A stretch of DNA of 64,000 nucleotides from Lentzea fradiae (GTDB taxonomy: Bacteria > Actinomycetota > Actinomycetes > Mycobacteriales > Pseudonocardiaceae), in the NCBI RefSeq assembly GCF_900100955.1, contig NZ_FNCC01000020.1, positions 80,278 through 144,277 of the forward strand. Reading direction: 5' to 3'. The position numbers were made by a program, and so were the translations under genes. Every line of letters starts with the position of its first letter. The first letter of the stretch is position 1. Shown here piece by piece: positions 52,011-60,797 of the stretch. The notes under the pieces are model-generated. The model was not told where the DNA came from and did no database searches. It saw only the letters and a program-made list of their open reading frames with translations.

Positions 52011-53984
52011 TCACGTCGGTGGCAGCAGCACCTCGTTCCCGGAGATGACGACCTGGGGAACCAGGCGCCGCAGCATGACGGTGAAGCTCGTCTCGCCGAG
52101 CCACCTCCCCCGGTGGTCGTAGACGCTGGTCCCGAACCGTTCGAGGACCAGGCTCGCGAGCCGGGAGGTCTGGAGCTGGCCCTGGCCCAGCCGAGCCCGC
52201 AGGAACTCGGCGACCTCCAGGGGATCGGCCCGTCCCCGGTCGGAGAAGAGCGGCGCGGCGTTCCTGCCCTTGGGCTGGGGAGGCGGCATGGTCTCGATGG
52301 CCGGCTCGCCCGGACGCAGCCGCGGCTCGGTGGCGAGGCTGATGCGCCGGAGCGCCTCGTTGACGGACAGGATCCGCACCCGCATCTCGAGCCCCAGTTC
52401 GAGGTGGGTGCCCGCGGGGATCTCGCTGCGGTGCAGCAACGCCTCGACACCGGAGGGCAGCCGGATCATGACGCCGAACGGCACGATCCTCACGACGGGA
52501 CCGGAGACGACCTCGCCCACCGGGTGGGCGAGCAGCGGGTCCGGCCTGTCGTCCAGGGCGGTCAGCGCGATGCGCCTCCGCTCGACGTCGATGCTCAGGA
52601 CCCTGACCCGCACCGGGTCGCCGCGGTGCAGCGTCAGCCGCGAGTACCGCCAGGACGGCGGGAACTCGCTGACGTGCACCAGCCCGGACGCCACCGGGCC
52701 GCCCCAGCCCTGCGGCGACGTGGGCAGCGACACGAAGATGCCGTAGGTCGTGCTCGACTGGTACCGGCCCTCGACCTCGGCGCCGACCTCCAGGTCACCG
52801 CTCGACCACGGCCCCGGGCTCGCCGGACGGCAGACGACCCGTTGCCGGGGGCGGTCGAAGTTGCTGATCCGCACGTCCAGCGAGACCCCCGCGGCGATGG
52901 CCGCGACCCGGCCTTCGCGTTCGTCGGCAGGCTCGACCCGCAGCAGCACCCCGAGACCGTCCGCGCCCTCCAGCGACACGATGGCGGCCCGCGCGGAGAT
53001 CGTCCTGGTCACCCAGGCCCGCATCGTCCGCGACTCCCGCCAGGCGTCCTCGATGACGTCGAGCTTGGCGTCGAGCTCCGCGATCTCGGGCGCCGGTCCG
53101 TCCTGCGGGTGCGGCTCGAACGTGAACACCTGGCCCGCGACGGTCCGCACCCGCACCTCGCCCGCGCCGACCGGCACCCGCTCCACGCCCTGACCGCCCA
53201 CGTCGACGGTGGTCTGCCGGGGTCCGTCCGGCCCGGTCCACGACACCGTCACGGGCCGGTGCGCGATGGCGGGCACCGGGATCGCGATCCGCCGGTTGCG
53301 CGCGATCGGCCCGAACGAGATGGTCTCGCCGTCCCGCGCCAACCCGACCAGCGCCGTCGGCAGCAGCCGGGCGACCTCACCGAGCAGGTCGCCGTCGATC
53401 TGGTCGAGGTCCGGTGCGCGCAACCGGGTCGCCGGGCGCCGCGTCGCCACGCACAGCTCGCTCAGCAGCCACGCGGCGGGCGTCCGCAGGAGCGGTTCGG
53501 GGAGCCTCGCGAGGGCGCCGGCGGCCCAGTCCAGGATGCGGCGCCTGCGCTCCCGCACGACGCTGAGCAGGCAGTCCGTCAGCATCCGGTCCGCGGTGGG
53601 GCCGGGGTTCTCCTCGCTGACGTAGGCCCAGACCAGGTTCTCCTCCAGCTCCAGCAACGGGCTCAGGCCCATCGCGTCGACCCTGGTCGTGCGCCGCAGC
53701 TCGTCCGCGTCGAGAACGCCCTCCAGCACCTTGCCGCGCAGGACCTGCCGGGCCTTCGTGCGGAAACCGTGGTGCAGCTCGATCCCGTCGGCGGCGACCG
53801 CCACGACCATCGGCGACTCGCACAGCTCCGCCTCCAGGTGCAGGGTGCCGCGGCCGAGCCCGGCCCGCCGCACCTGGCGCACCAGCGGGAACGGGGCGAG
53901 CGGCGGCAGGCTCACCATGGCCGCGAGCCACCCGAGCCGCCGGTCGGCGAGCCCGCCCAGGGAGGCCGCCCAGTCCGTCTCCAC
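52011..53984 (-). CDS. S1-domain protein with LOTUS-like C-terminus, conflict-operon member
   Basis: 657 residues. Residues 1-400 are not recognised (mixed strands and helices). Two S1 OB folds follow at about 401-478 (GAEVEGRYQSSTTYGIFVSL ... GLVHVSE) and 490-556 (GEVVSGPVVRIVPFGVMIRL ... EALLHRSE), then a Pro-rich linker and a final domain (about 587-657) whose helix pattern and strand resemble an OST-HTH/LOTUS wing (DPLEVAEFLRARLGQG, FTVMLRRLVPQVV). It should bind nucleic acid, probably RNA. GGGAGGAGG lies six bases before GTG 53984. Last gene of the TIR-MoxR operon. Confidence 0.75.
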   Translation of the reverse strand: METDWAASLGGLADRRLGWLAAMVSLPPLAPFPLVRQVRRAGLGRGTLHLEAELCESPMVVAVAADGIELHHGFRTKARQVLRGKVLEGVLDADELRRTTRVDAMGLSPLLELEENLVWAYVSEENPGPTADRMLTDCLLSVVRERRRRILDWAAGALARLPEPLLRTPAAWLLSELCVATRRPATRLRAPDLDQIDGDLLGEVARLLPTALVGLARDGETISFGPIARNRRIAIPVPAIAHRPVTVSWTGPDGPRQTTVDVGGQGVERVPVGAGEVRVRTVAGQVFTFEPHPQDGPAPEIAELDAKLDVIEDAWRESRTMRAWVTRTISARAAIVSLEGADGLGVLLRVEPADEREGRVAAIAAGVSLDVRISNFDRPRQRVVCRPASPGPWSSGDLEVGAEVEGRYQSSTTYGIFVSLPTSPQGWGGPVASGLVHVSEFPPSWRYSRLTLHRGDPVRVRVLSIDVERRRIALTALDDRPDPLLAHPVGEVVSGPVVRIVPFGVMIRLPSGVEALLHRSEIPAGTHLELGLEMRVRILSVNEALRRISLATEPRLRPGEPAIETMPPPQPKGRNAAPLFSDRGRADPLEVAEFLRARLGQGQLQTSRLASLVLERFGTSVYDHRGRWLGETSFTVMLRRLVPQVVISGNEVLLPPT

Positions 53985-54000
53985 GTCCGCCCTCCTCCCG

Positions 54001-54996
54001 TCAGTCGTCCACCAGCAGCTGGGGATAACGCCGGAACCGCGGCACCCGCGGGCCGGGACCGAGCAGCACCGCGCACACCGCGGCGCCGTGGTCGGCGAGC
54101 GCCGAGGCGAACTCGTGGATCGCCGCGGGGTCGGACCGGCGGTCGGCGACCCCCTGCGCGACGAGGACGGTGGCCTCGGCGGGTCCCGGCATCTCGTAGC
54201 GCTGCCACGTCCACACCGGACCGCTGCCGCAGCCGTGCGCCGGGGACAGCTCGAACCAGCGCAGGTCGACCCGTTCGGCGCCGCACAGCCTGCGCAGCAC
54301 GCGGATCAGCAGCTCGGTGTCCTCGGCGTAGGGGCCGATCGTCAGGGCGAGGTCGCACAGGACCCGCACCCTGGCCGGCTGCCCGAGCCGCGGCCGCATG
54401 GGGACGTCGGCCAGCGGCTCGGCCAGCGCGAGCCGTTGCACCACGGCGGGGATGTCGGGCTCGTGGCCCCGCAGCGGCACGCGGATCATGCTCTGCAGGG
54501 TGAGCGCCAGCGTGCGCGTCCGGAACCCGCTCAGGTCCCGGTCCACCTGCCACGACCGGTGCTTGGGCAGCGGAACCGACGTGTACGCGCGGGGTGCGCG
54601 ACCACCGGAGTCCAAGTCGTCCGGCTCGCCGACGAGCACCTGGGCGATCACCCCCAGACCCGCGGGTTTGGCCGCGGGTGCCTTGCGCCTCCCGCCCTGC
54701 CCCTTCCCGCCACCGGAGCCGCCGCCGTCACTCTGCTCCTGCTCCGGGTCCGTCCGGCCCTCACCGGCGTCGGTGGCCTCCAGCTCGGCGTCGCCCCAGC
54801 CGTCGTTGCCCGTCACCGGCCAGTCGTCCTCGTCGATCCGGTCGTCGGTCCCGGCGGGCTCGACGACCGTCAGCGGCACGAGCGGCACGTCCGCTCCTGG
54901 CTCCTCGAGCACCGCGCCGACCAGCGCCAGCGCGGCGTCGAGGTCCTCGAACAGCTCCCGGTGCGCGAGGATCAGCGCCGCGTCGCGGAAGCTCAC
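54001..54996 (-). CDS. vWA-like protein partnering the MoxR ATPase
   Basis: 331 residues. An N-terminal acidic/helical part (about 1-60), a low-complexity spacer, then a domain with the strand-helix order of von Willebrand A domains: VRVLCDLALTIGPY, LLIRVLRRLCGAERVDLRWFEL, EATVLVAQGVADRR and AVCAVLLGPG. The MIDAS motif DxSxS is not conserved (CDLALT), so metal binding is doubtful. It recalls SAV_2336-type proteins found with MoxR ATPases. GTG 54996 overlaps the MoxR stop by four bases. Confidence 0.7.
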   Translation of the reverse strand: MSFRDAALILAHRELFEDLDAALALVGAVLEEPGADVPLVPLTVVEPAGTDDRIDEDDWPVTGNDGWGDAELEATDAGEGRTDPEQEQSDGGGSGGGKGQGGRRKAPAAKPAGLGVIAQVLVGEPDDLDSGGRAPRAYTSVPLPKHRSWQVDRDLSGFRTRTLALTLQSMIRVPLRGHEPDIPAVVQRLALAEPLADVPMRPRLGQPARVRVLCDLALTIGPYAEDTELLIRVLRRLCGAERVDLRWFELSPAHGCGSGPVWTWQRYEMPGPAEATVLVAQGVADRRSDPAAIHEFASALADHGAAVCAVLLGPGPRVPRFRRYPQLLVDD

Positions 54997-56066
54997 CGCA
55001 GCCAGGACCGCTCGTCCGCGCTGTACAGGGCGTGCTTGTCCAGCGTGATCCGCTTGAGCATCTCCAGCATCCCTCCGTCGAGGTCCCCGGTCTGGCCGAG
55101 GTGCCGCAGCACCTTCACCAGGTCCAGGAACTCGGCTGTGCTGACCGGCCGTCCGCTCTGCGGCTGGGTCACCTCTTCCGCGAGGTCCCGCACGAGCTGC
55201 TCGATCGGTTCCGATGACCGGCCGAAGTGCTCGTGGACGATCTCCACCAGCCGGTCGGCGTCCGGTGCCGGCAGGCGCAGCACCAGGCACCGCCGCAGGA
55301 ACGCCTCCGGCAGGTCGCGCTCGTTGTTGGTGGTGATGATGGTCAGCGGGCTCCACGCGGGAGCGCCGGTCGGCACCCGCACGGTGAAGTCGAGCGGCCC
55401 GACGAACGCCTGACGGCTGCCCAGCGGCACCAGCAGGCCGTTGCAGAAGGCCGCGTCCGCCTTGTCGATCTCGTCGATCAGCAGCACGGCGCCGTCACGG
55501 GCGGGCTCGTGGCCGGGCAGCAGGTCGGGCGGCGCGGCGTGGTCGCTCTCCGCCAGCCCGGGGAAGCCGCGCTTCCTCGCCGACTCGGGGTCGAGCGCCC
55601 ACCACAGCGGCCCCGGTTCGACGTAGGGGGCCGTCGACTCGCGGCTGGTGCGGCCGGTCAGCGTCGTGGCGTTCGCGTCACCGAGCCTGCGCACGGCGTC
55701 GAGCCGCCAGATGAGGTCGGACGGCCGGGAGTCCTCCGTGGCCACGAACTCGTGGTAGCCGACCCCGAGCTTGCGGGCGAGGAAGCTCGCCAGGCTGGAC
55801 TTGCCGCAGCCGGGAGGACCGCCGAGCAGCAACGGCCGCCCGGTCAGCACGGCGACCTTGACGGCGGTCTCGATCTCGGGCGTCAGGATGTAGACGTCGC
55901 CCGCCCTGGAGTCGCCGTGCCTGGTGGCACCGCGGTCGCCCACGGGCATCTCCAGCAGCGGTTCGAGGTGCCGCAGCAACCGGACGTCCGCCGGCTCGGC
56001 CGGTGGTCCGGGGTCCGTGTCGTCGACGCCGTCTGCCACCGGATCCAGGTCGGTCACGTCGGTCAT
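54993..56066 (-). CDS. MoxR-type AAA+ ATPase
   Basis: 357 residues. Walker A GGPPGCGKSS (about 82-91), Walker B AVLLIDEIDKAD (about 193-204), sensor 1 IITTNNERDLP and the helix LRRCLVLRLP follow the MoxR pattern. MoxR ATPases remodel partners together with vWA-domain proteins. The acidic N-terminus (MTDVTDLDPVADG) is short. It overlaps the vWA-like gene and begins 32 bases after the TIR gene stop. Confidence 0.9.
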   Translation of the reverse strand: MTDVTDLDPVADGVDDTDPGPPAEPADVRLLRHLEPLLEMPVGDRGATRHGDSRAGDVYILTPEIETAVKVAVLTGRPLLLGGPPGCGKSSLASFLARKLGVGYHEFVATEDSRPSDLIWRLDAVRRLGDANATTLTGRTSRESTAPYVEPGPLWWALDPESARKRGFPGLAESDHAAPPDLLPGHEPARDGAVLLIDEIDKADAAFCNGLLVPLGSRQAFVGPLDFTVRVPTGAPAWSPLTIITTNNERDLPEAFLRRCLVLRLPAPDADRLVEIVHEHFGRSSEPIEQLVRDLAEEVTQPQSGRPVSTAEFLDLVKVLRHLGQTGDLDGGMLEMLKRITLDKHALYSADERSWLR

Positions 56067-56098
56067 GCCCTCGGTCGTCTCGTGAGTGGTTCGAAGCG

Positions 56099-57457
56099 TC
56101 AGTGGTCGACCAGGCCGGGGACGTCCCCGAGCCCCTCGATTTCCTCCAGCAGTGCCATTGTGTCGCGCTCGTGTTGCCCTCCGTTACTGAGCCGCACGGT
56201 CGTGCTGCTCAGCTTCCGCAACGCCGTGACGGGGTGCTGCGTCACGAGGGCGAAGACGACTCCCGGGAAGCGGGCGGTGAGGTCGCCGAGCACGCCCTGC
56301 AAGATCCTCGGGTCGACTTCGTCGCAGCTGAGCATCGCGAACACGACGCGCCGGGACCGGACCAGCCGGCCGGGCACGTCCTCCGCGGTCTGGCCGGGCT
56401 TCAGGTTGAGGACCGCGCGCAGTCCCCTGTCGCACCGCTCCAGCAGCTGCTCGCGCATGTCCTCGCCGCCGATGCCGCTGAACCGCGACACCTGGACGCC
56501 GTCCCGCTGGGCACGGCCGCGCTGCACGGCGTGGTAGGCGGGCAGGTTGCCGGCGGCGAGGTGCACGATCCGCCGTTCCGGCTGGTTGCGGGAGACGTCC
56601 ATGACGCGGCGGGCGTCGTCCAGGTCGACCCACAGCGGCGTGACCCTGTTCTTGACCGAGGTCAGCTCCGGTCCCAGGAACTCGGCGAGGATGTGGACCG
56701 CGTTGAACGCGTCCTCCAGCGTGCTGCCCAGCAGCGCGGCGGCGACCAGCGCCGGCTTGTCCTGCGGCAGCACCGGGACGGCGGGCGAGACGTGCAACGC
56801 CCGCGCCGCCTCGTCGAGGATGTGCGCGGGCGCCTGCCGGATGAAGTGCGCGACGTCCTTGACCCAGCTGGCCTGCGCGGGCTCGACCGGCACCGCCGGG
56901 AACAGGTCCGCGAGCCGCCTCGCCAGGGTCTCGGCCGCCTCCTGGTTGCGCGACCCCTTGCGCCGGTCCGGCCAGTGCACGCAGCTGAGCGTGTTGAGGC
57001 CACCGGTGCGGCCGAGCCTGCTCGTGGCGAACCGCTTCTCCGACACCCCGCCCACCAGCGCGATCTTCACCGGGTAGTCGGGGACGAGCTGGCGCATCAG
57101 TCCCAGCATCGCCGCCTCCTCCCGCATCCAGCCGGAGTCCAGCGCGTCGTTGTCGACCACGACGACGGCACCGGAGCTGCGGATCAGCGCAAGGCAGATG
57201 GCCCGGTCGAACACCTCACCCGTCGCGATCTCCCGCCGGTCGAGCCACACGCCGCGGCCACGGGCGTCGAAGGCTCTCACGAGCGCGTCGAGCAGCTGAC
57301 CGACGAACCTCTTGCGGGCGAGGTAGCGGCCTTCGGTCTCACCGTCCTGCAGCTGGAGCTCGTCACCGGCCCGCACGCGGGCGCTGTGGCTGATGAACAC
57401 CCCTGTCGAGGTCGTCGTCCCGATCAGCGGCGCGTCCACCCTTCGACCGTACGACAC
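56099..57457 (-). CDS. TIR-domain effector protein of a putative conflict system
   Basis: 452 residues. A TIR domain at about 19-160: VFISHSARV, RGVWLDRREIATGEVFD, AVVVVDNDALDSGWMREE. The W110-x3-E114 pair in GWMREE matches the WxxxE catalytic Glu region of TIR NADases. The remaining about 290 residues are unrecognised and contain helical and Rossmann-like patterns; they may sense or dock to the partners. GTG 57457 is preferred, possibly leaderless behind CATGAT; GTG 57439 is also possible. First gene of the four-gene operon. Confidence 0.8.
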   Translation of the reverse strand: MSYGRRVDAPLIGTTTSTGVFISHSARVRAGDELQLQDGETEGRYLARKRFVGQLLDALVRAFDARGRGVWLDRREIATGEVFDRAICLALIRSSGAVVVVDNDALDSGWMREEAAMLGLMRQLVPDYPVKIALVGGVSEKRFATSRLGRTGGLNTLSCVHWPDRRKGSRNQEAAETLARRLADLFPAVPVEPAQASWVKDVAHFIRQAPAHILDEAARALHVSPAVPVLPQDKPALVAAALLGSTLEDAFNAVHILAEFLGPELTSVKNRVTPLWVDLDDARRVMDVSRNQPERRIVHLAAGNLPAYHAVQRGRAQRDGVQVSRFSGIGGEDMREQLLERCDRGLRAVLNLKPGQTAEDVPGRLVRSRRVVFAMLSCDEVDPRILQGVLGDLTARFPGVVFALVTQHPVTALRKLSSTTVRLSNGGQHERDTMALLEEIEGLGDVPGLVDH

Positions 57458-57505
57458 CAAAACGGATCATGTCCGCGTATTCCACGCGAAGACCACCCGG
57501 ACGCG

Positions 57506-57540
57506 CGAGAGCCGGACCCGGTGACCGGATCCGGCTCTCG
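57506..57540 (-). terminator. Terminator downstream of lepA
   Basis: CGAGAGCCGGA pairs with TCCGGCTCTCG (11 bp); the loop contains a second CCGG-TGA-CCGG stem. It lies 13 bases after the lepA stop and separates lepA from the TIR operon. Confidence 0.8.
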
Positions 57541-57552
57541 ACGGCGTGGAAC

Positions 57553-59388
57553 CTACTTCTTGCCCTTCGGCTCCTCGGTGGACAGCGCGGCGACGAACGC
57601 CTCCTGGGGCACCTCGACGCGGCCGACCATCTTCATGCGCTTCTTGCCTTCCTTCTGCTTCTCCAGCAGCTTGCGCTTGCGGGTGATGTCACCGCCGTAG
57701 CACTTGGCCAGGACGTCCTTGCGGATCGCGCGGATCGTCTCGCGGGCGATCACGCGGGAGCCGATGGCCGCCTGGATCGGCACCTCGAACTGCTGCCTCG
57801 GGATGAGCTCGCGCAGCTTCGTGGCCATGCGCGTGCCGTAGCCGTACGCGTGGTCCTTGTGCACGATCGCCGAGAACGCGTCGACGGGCTCGCCCTGCAG
57901 CAGGATGTCGACCTTGACGAGCTCCGACTCGGCCTCGCCAGACTCTTCGTAGTCGAGTGACGCGTACCCGCGCGTGCGGGACTTCAGCGAGTCGAAGAAG
58001 TCGAAGATGATCTCGCCGAGCGGCATGGTGTAGCGCAGCTCGACGCGGTCCTCCGACAGGTAGTCCATGCCGCCGAGCTGGCCGCGCTTGGCCTGACAGA
58101 GCTCCATGATCGCGCCGATGTAGTCGGACGGCGCGATGATCGTGCACTTGGTGACGGGCTCGTACACCTCGGCACGCTTGCCCTCCGGCCAGTCGGACGG
58201 GTTCGTCACGACGTGCTCGGTGCCGTCCTCCATGATCACGCGGTAGACGACGTTCGGGGCCGTGGAGATCAGGTCGAGGCCGTACTCCCGCTCCAGCCGG
58301 TCGCGGGTGATCTCGAGGTGCAGCAGGCCGAGGAAGCCGCAGCGGAACCCGAAGCCGAGCGCGGCGGAGGTCTCCGGCTCGAACGTCAGCGCGGCGTCGT
58401 TGAGCTGCAGCTTCTCCAGCGCCTCTCGCAGCTCCGGGTAGTCGGAGCCGTCCACCGGGTACAGGCCCGAGTAGACCATCGGGCGCGGCTCCCGGTAGCC
58501 CGCGAGCGGCTCGGTCGCGCCCTTGCGCTCGGACGTGACGGTGTCGCCGACCTTGGACTGGCGGACGTCCTTCACACCGGTGATCAGGTAGCCCACCTCG
58601 CCGACGCCGAGGCCCTGCGACGGCTTCGGCTCCGGGGAGACGATGCCGACCTCGAGGATCTCGTGCGTCGCGCCGGTCGACATCATCTTGATGCGCTCGC
58701 GCGGCGTGATCTTGCCGTCGACGACGCGGATGTAGGTGACGACGCCGCGGTAGGTGTCGTAGACCGAGTCGAAGATCATCGCGCGGGCCGGGGAGTCGGC
58801 CTCGCCGACCGGGGCCGGGACCTGCTTCACGACCTCGTCGAGCAGGGCCTCGACGCCGACGCCTGTCTTCGCGGAGACCCGCAGCACGTCGTCCGGCTCG
58901 CAGCCGACGATGTGGGCGATCTCCTTCGCGTACTTGTCCGGGTCCGCGGCGGGCAGGTCGATCTTGTTCAGCACCGGGATGATGGTGAGGTCGTTCTCCA
59001 TCGCCAGGTACAGGTTCGCGAGCGTCTGCGCCTCGATGCCCTGCGCGGCGTCGACCAGCAGGATCGCGCCCTCGCACGCCTCCAGCGCACGCGAGACCTC
59101 GTAGGTGAAGTCGACGTGGCCGGGCGTGTCGATCATGTGCAGGACGTGGTCCTGCCCGTCGAGCTGCCACGGCAGGCGCACGTTCTGCGCCTTGATGGTG
59201 ATGCCGCGCTCGCGCTCGATGTCCATGCGGTCGAGGTACTGGGCGCGCATCGCCCGCGCTTCGACCACGCCGGTGAGCTGCAACATGCGGTCGGCCAGCG
59301 TCGACTTGCCGTGGTCGATGTGCGCGATGATGCAGAAGTTCCGGATGAGCTCCGGAGGCGTGAAGGTCGTGTCGGCGAACGTGGTCAA
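57553..59388 (-). CDS. lepA: Elongation factor 4 (LepA)
   Basis: Ribosome-associated GTPase that back-translocates tRNAs and aids 30S assembly. 611 residues. G1 AHIDHGKST, G3 DTPGHVDF, G4 NKIDLP and the LepA-specific C-terminal domain (KRKLLEKQKEGKKRMK) are present. The start is a TTG at 59388: GAGG lies seven bases upstream, and no ATG or GTG fits the conserved N-terminus. Confidence 0.96.
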   Translation of the reverse strand: MTTFADTTFTPPELIRNFCIIAHIDHGKSTLADRMLQLTGVVEARAMRAQYLDRMDIERERGITIKAQNVRLPWQLDGQDHVLHMIDTPGHVDFTYEVSRALEACEGAILLVDAAQGIEAQTLANLYLAMENDLTIIPVLNKIDLPAADPDKYAKEIAHIVGCEPDDVLRVSAKTGVGVEALLDEVVKQVPAPVGEADSPARAMIFDSVYDTYRGVVTYIRVVDGKITPRERIKMMSTGATHEILEVGIVSPEPKPSQGLGVGEVGYLITGVKDVRQSKVGDTVTSERKGATEPLAGYREPRPMVYSGLYPVDGSDYPELREALEKLQLNDAALTFEPETSAALGFGFRCGFLGLLHLEITRDRLEREYGLDLISTAPNVVYRVIMEDGTEHVVTNPSDWPEGKRAEVYEPVTKCTIIAPSDYIGAIMELCQAKRGQLGGMDYLSEDRVELRYTMPLGEIIFDFFDSLKSRTRGYASLDYEESGEAESELVKVDILLQGEPVDAFSAIVHKDHAYGYGTRMATKLRELIPRQQFEVPIQAAIGSRVIARETIRAIRKDVLAKCYGGDITRKRKLLEKQKEGKKRMKMVGRVEVPQEAFVAALSTEEPKGKK

Positions 59389-59472
59389 GGCAGTCCTCAA
59401 CAGGAAATCGGACGGATGTCCCCTTATGGTCCCACAGTGGTCCCGGCGACCTGCACCACCTAGGGTGCATTC

Positions 59473-59901
59473 GTGCTGATGAACGGTGAGGACCCGCGTC
59501 CGGCGAAGGGCGCGGTCCGGGAGATCTACGACGTGGCGCGTGCCGCGAAGCTCGCGTACGAACCCTCGGTGGACGGCGACGCCGACCCCGGTGAGGTCGT
59601 CTGGGCCTGGGTGCCCTTCGAGGAGGACGCGAGCCGGGGCAAGGACCGCCCGCTGCTGGTCGTGGGACACGCGAAGGGCGACCTGATCGCGTTGATGCTG
59701 TCGTCCAAGCAGCCGCGCGACGAGCACCTGGAGCTGGGCTCCGGTGCCTGGGACCGCGAGGGCAGGCCCTCCTACCTGCGGCTGGACCGGGTCTTCGCGC
59801 TCGACTCCGACGACGACATCCGCCGCGAGGGCGCCGTGCTGGCACCCGCCGCGTTCGGCCAGGTCGTGGACGCCCTCCGCGACCGCATGGGCTGGCGCTG
59901 A
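59473..59901 (+). CDS. PemK/MazF-like protein without an adjacent antitoxin
   Basis: 142 residues. Core VVWAWVPFEEDASRGKDRPLLVVG and LSSKQPRDEH match the PemK/MazF fold, whose active members are sequence-specific RNases. No small antitoxin ORF lies on either side: the upstream gap is an 84-base divergent promoter and the next gene is convergent. TAGGGT (59461-59466) sits six bases before GTG 59473, the spacing of a leaderless transcript. Confidence 0.8.
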   Translation: MLMNGEDPRPAKGAVREIYDVARAAKLAYEPSVDGDADPGEVVWAWVPFEEDASRGKDRPLLVVGHAKGDLIALMLSSKQPRDEHLELGSGAWDREGRPSYLRLDRVFALDSDDDIRREGAVLAPAAFGQVVDALRDRMGWR

Positions 59902-59918
59902 CCCCCACTGGCTCACCT

Positions 59919-59947
59919 GGGACCGCCGGCCTCGTGCCGGCGGTCCC
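59919..59947. terminator. Bidirectional terminator
   Basis: GGGACCGCCGGC pairs perfectly with GCCGGCGGTCCC (12 bp, 5-base loop) between convergent genes. Confidence 0.88.
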
Positions 59948-59952
59948 GTCTT

Positions 59953-60795
59953 TCACGCCAGGCGCGTGATGTCGACCGTCACCTCCAGCGCGGTCGCCCC
60001 GCCACCCGAGTAGATGCCCTTCAACGGGGCGACGTCCGCGTAGTCGCGGCCGAGCGCCACCCACACGTGCCGGGGACCCACCGGGATCGCGTTGGTCGGG
60101 TCGTACCCCCACCAGCCACCGGTCCACGCCTCGATCCACGCGTGCGACTCACCGCTGACGGTCTCCCGCAGCGCGCCGTCCTCCTTCGTGTGCAGGTACC
60201 CGGAGACGTACCGCGCCGGGATGCCCATCGCGCGCAGCAGGACCAGGCTGAGGTGCGCGAAGTCCTGGCAGACGCCCTTGCGCTCCCGCCACGCGTCCAC
60301 CGCCGAGCTGTGCACGCCCGTCGACCCCGGCTGGTACGTCAGCTGCTCCCCCACCCAGTTCGACGCGGCCAGCACGGCGTCCGCGGGCGAGTTGCCCTTC
60401 TTCAGCTCCCGCGCCTTGCTCACCAGCTCGCGGTCACGCGGCGTGTACCGGGTCGGTTCCAGGAACTCCGTGTACCGGTCGACGAGGTTCTCCTCGCGCA
60501 TGTCCTGCCACGTGCCCGTGGTGACCGGTGCGATCTCGGAGCTCGTCTCGACGACCGAGGACGCGACGACCTTCAGTTCCGTGTGCGGCGCGTGCAGGTC
60601 GAACGACGTGACCTCCGTACCCCAGTAGTCCGTGTACCGGAACGCACGGGTCGCAGGGCTCGTCTCGACGCGTGACACCACCACGTTCTGACGGCGGTCA
60701 CCACGCGGCGTGAGCCGTGCCTCGTTGTACGACTGCACGACCGGCGACTCGTACTCGTACCCGGTCGTGTGCACCACACGCACTCGCCAGCTCAT
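59953..60795 (-). CDS. Transglutaminase-like protein of the ATP-grasp operon
   Basis: 280 residues. N-terminal beta domain (SWRVRVVHTTGYEYESPV) and a papain-like transglutaminase core with catalytic Cys in KGVCQDFAHL, His in ESHAWIEAW and Asp in WGYDPTN. With the alpha-E and ATP-grasp genes it forms a conserved actinobacterial unit (Rv2409c-Rv2411c). Family analysis links this unit to peptide ligation and amide hydrolysis; the product is unknown. ATG 60795 lies two bases after the alpha-E stop. Confidence 0.9.
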   Translation of the reverse strand: MSWRVRVVHTTGYEYESPVVQSYNEARLTPRGDRRQNVVVSRVETSPATRAFRYTDYWGTEVTSFDLHAPHTELKVVASSVVETSSEIAPVTTGTWQDMREENLVDRYTEFLEPTRYTPRDRELVSKARELKKGNSPADAVLAASNWVGEQLTYQPGSTGVHSSAVDAWRERKGVCQDFAHLSLVLLRAMGIPARYVSGYLHTKEDGALRETVSGESHAWIEAWTGGWWGYDPTNAIPVGPRHVWVALGRDYADVAPLKGIYSGGGATALEVTVDITRLA

Positions 60796-60797
60796 GG

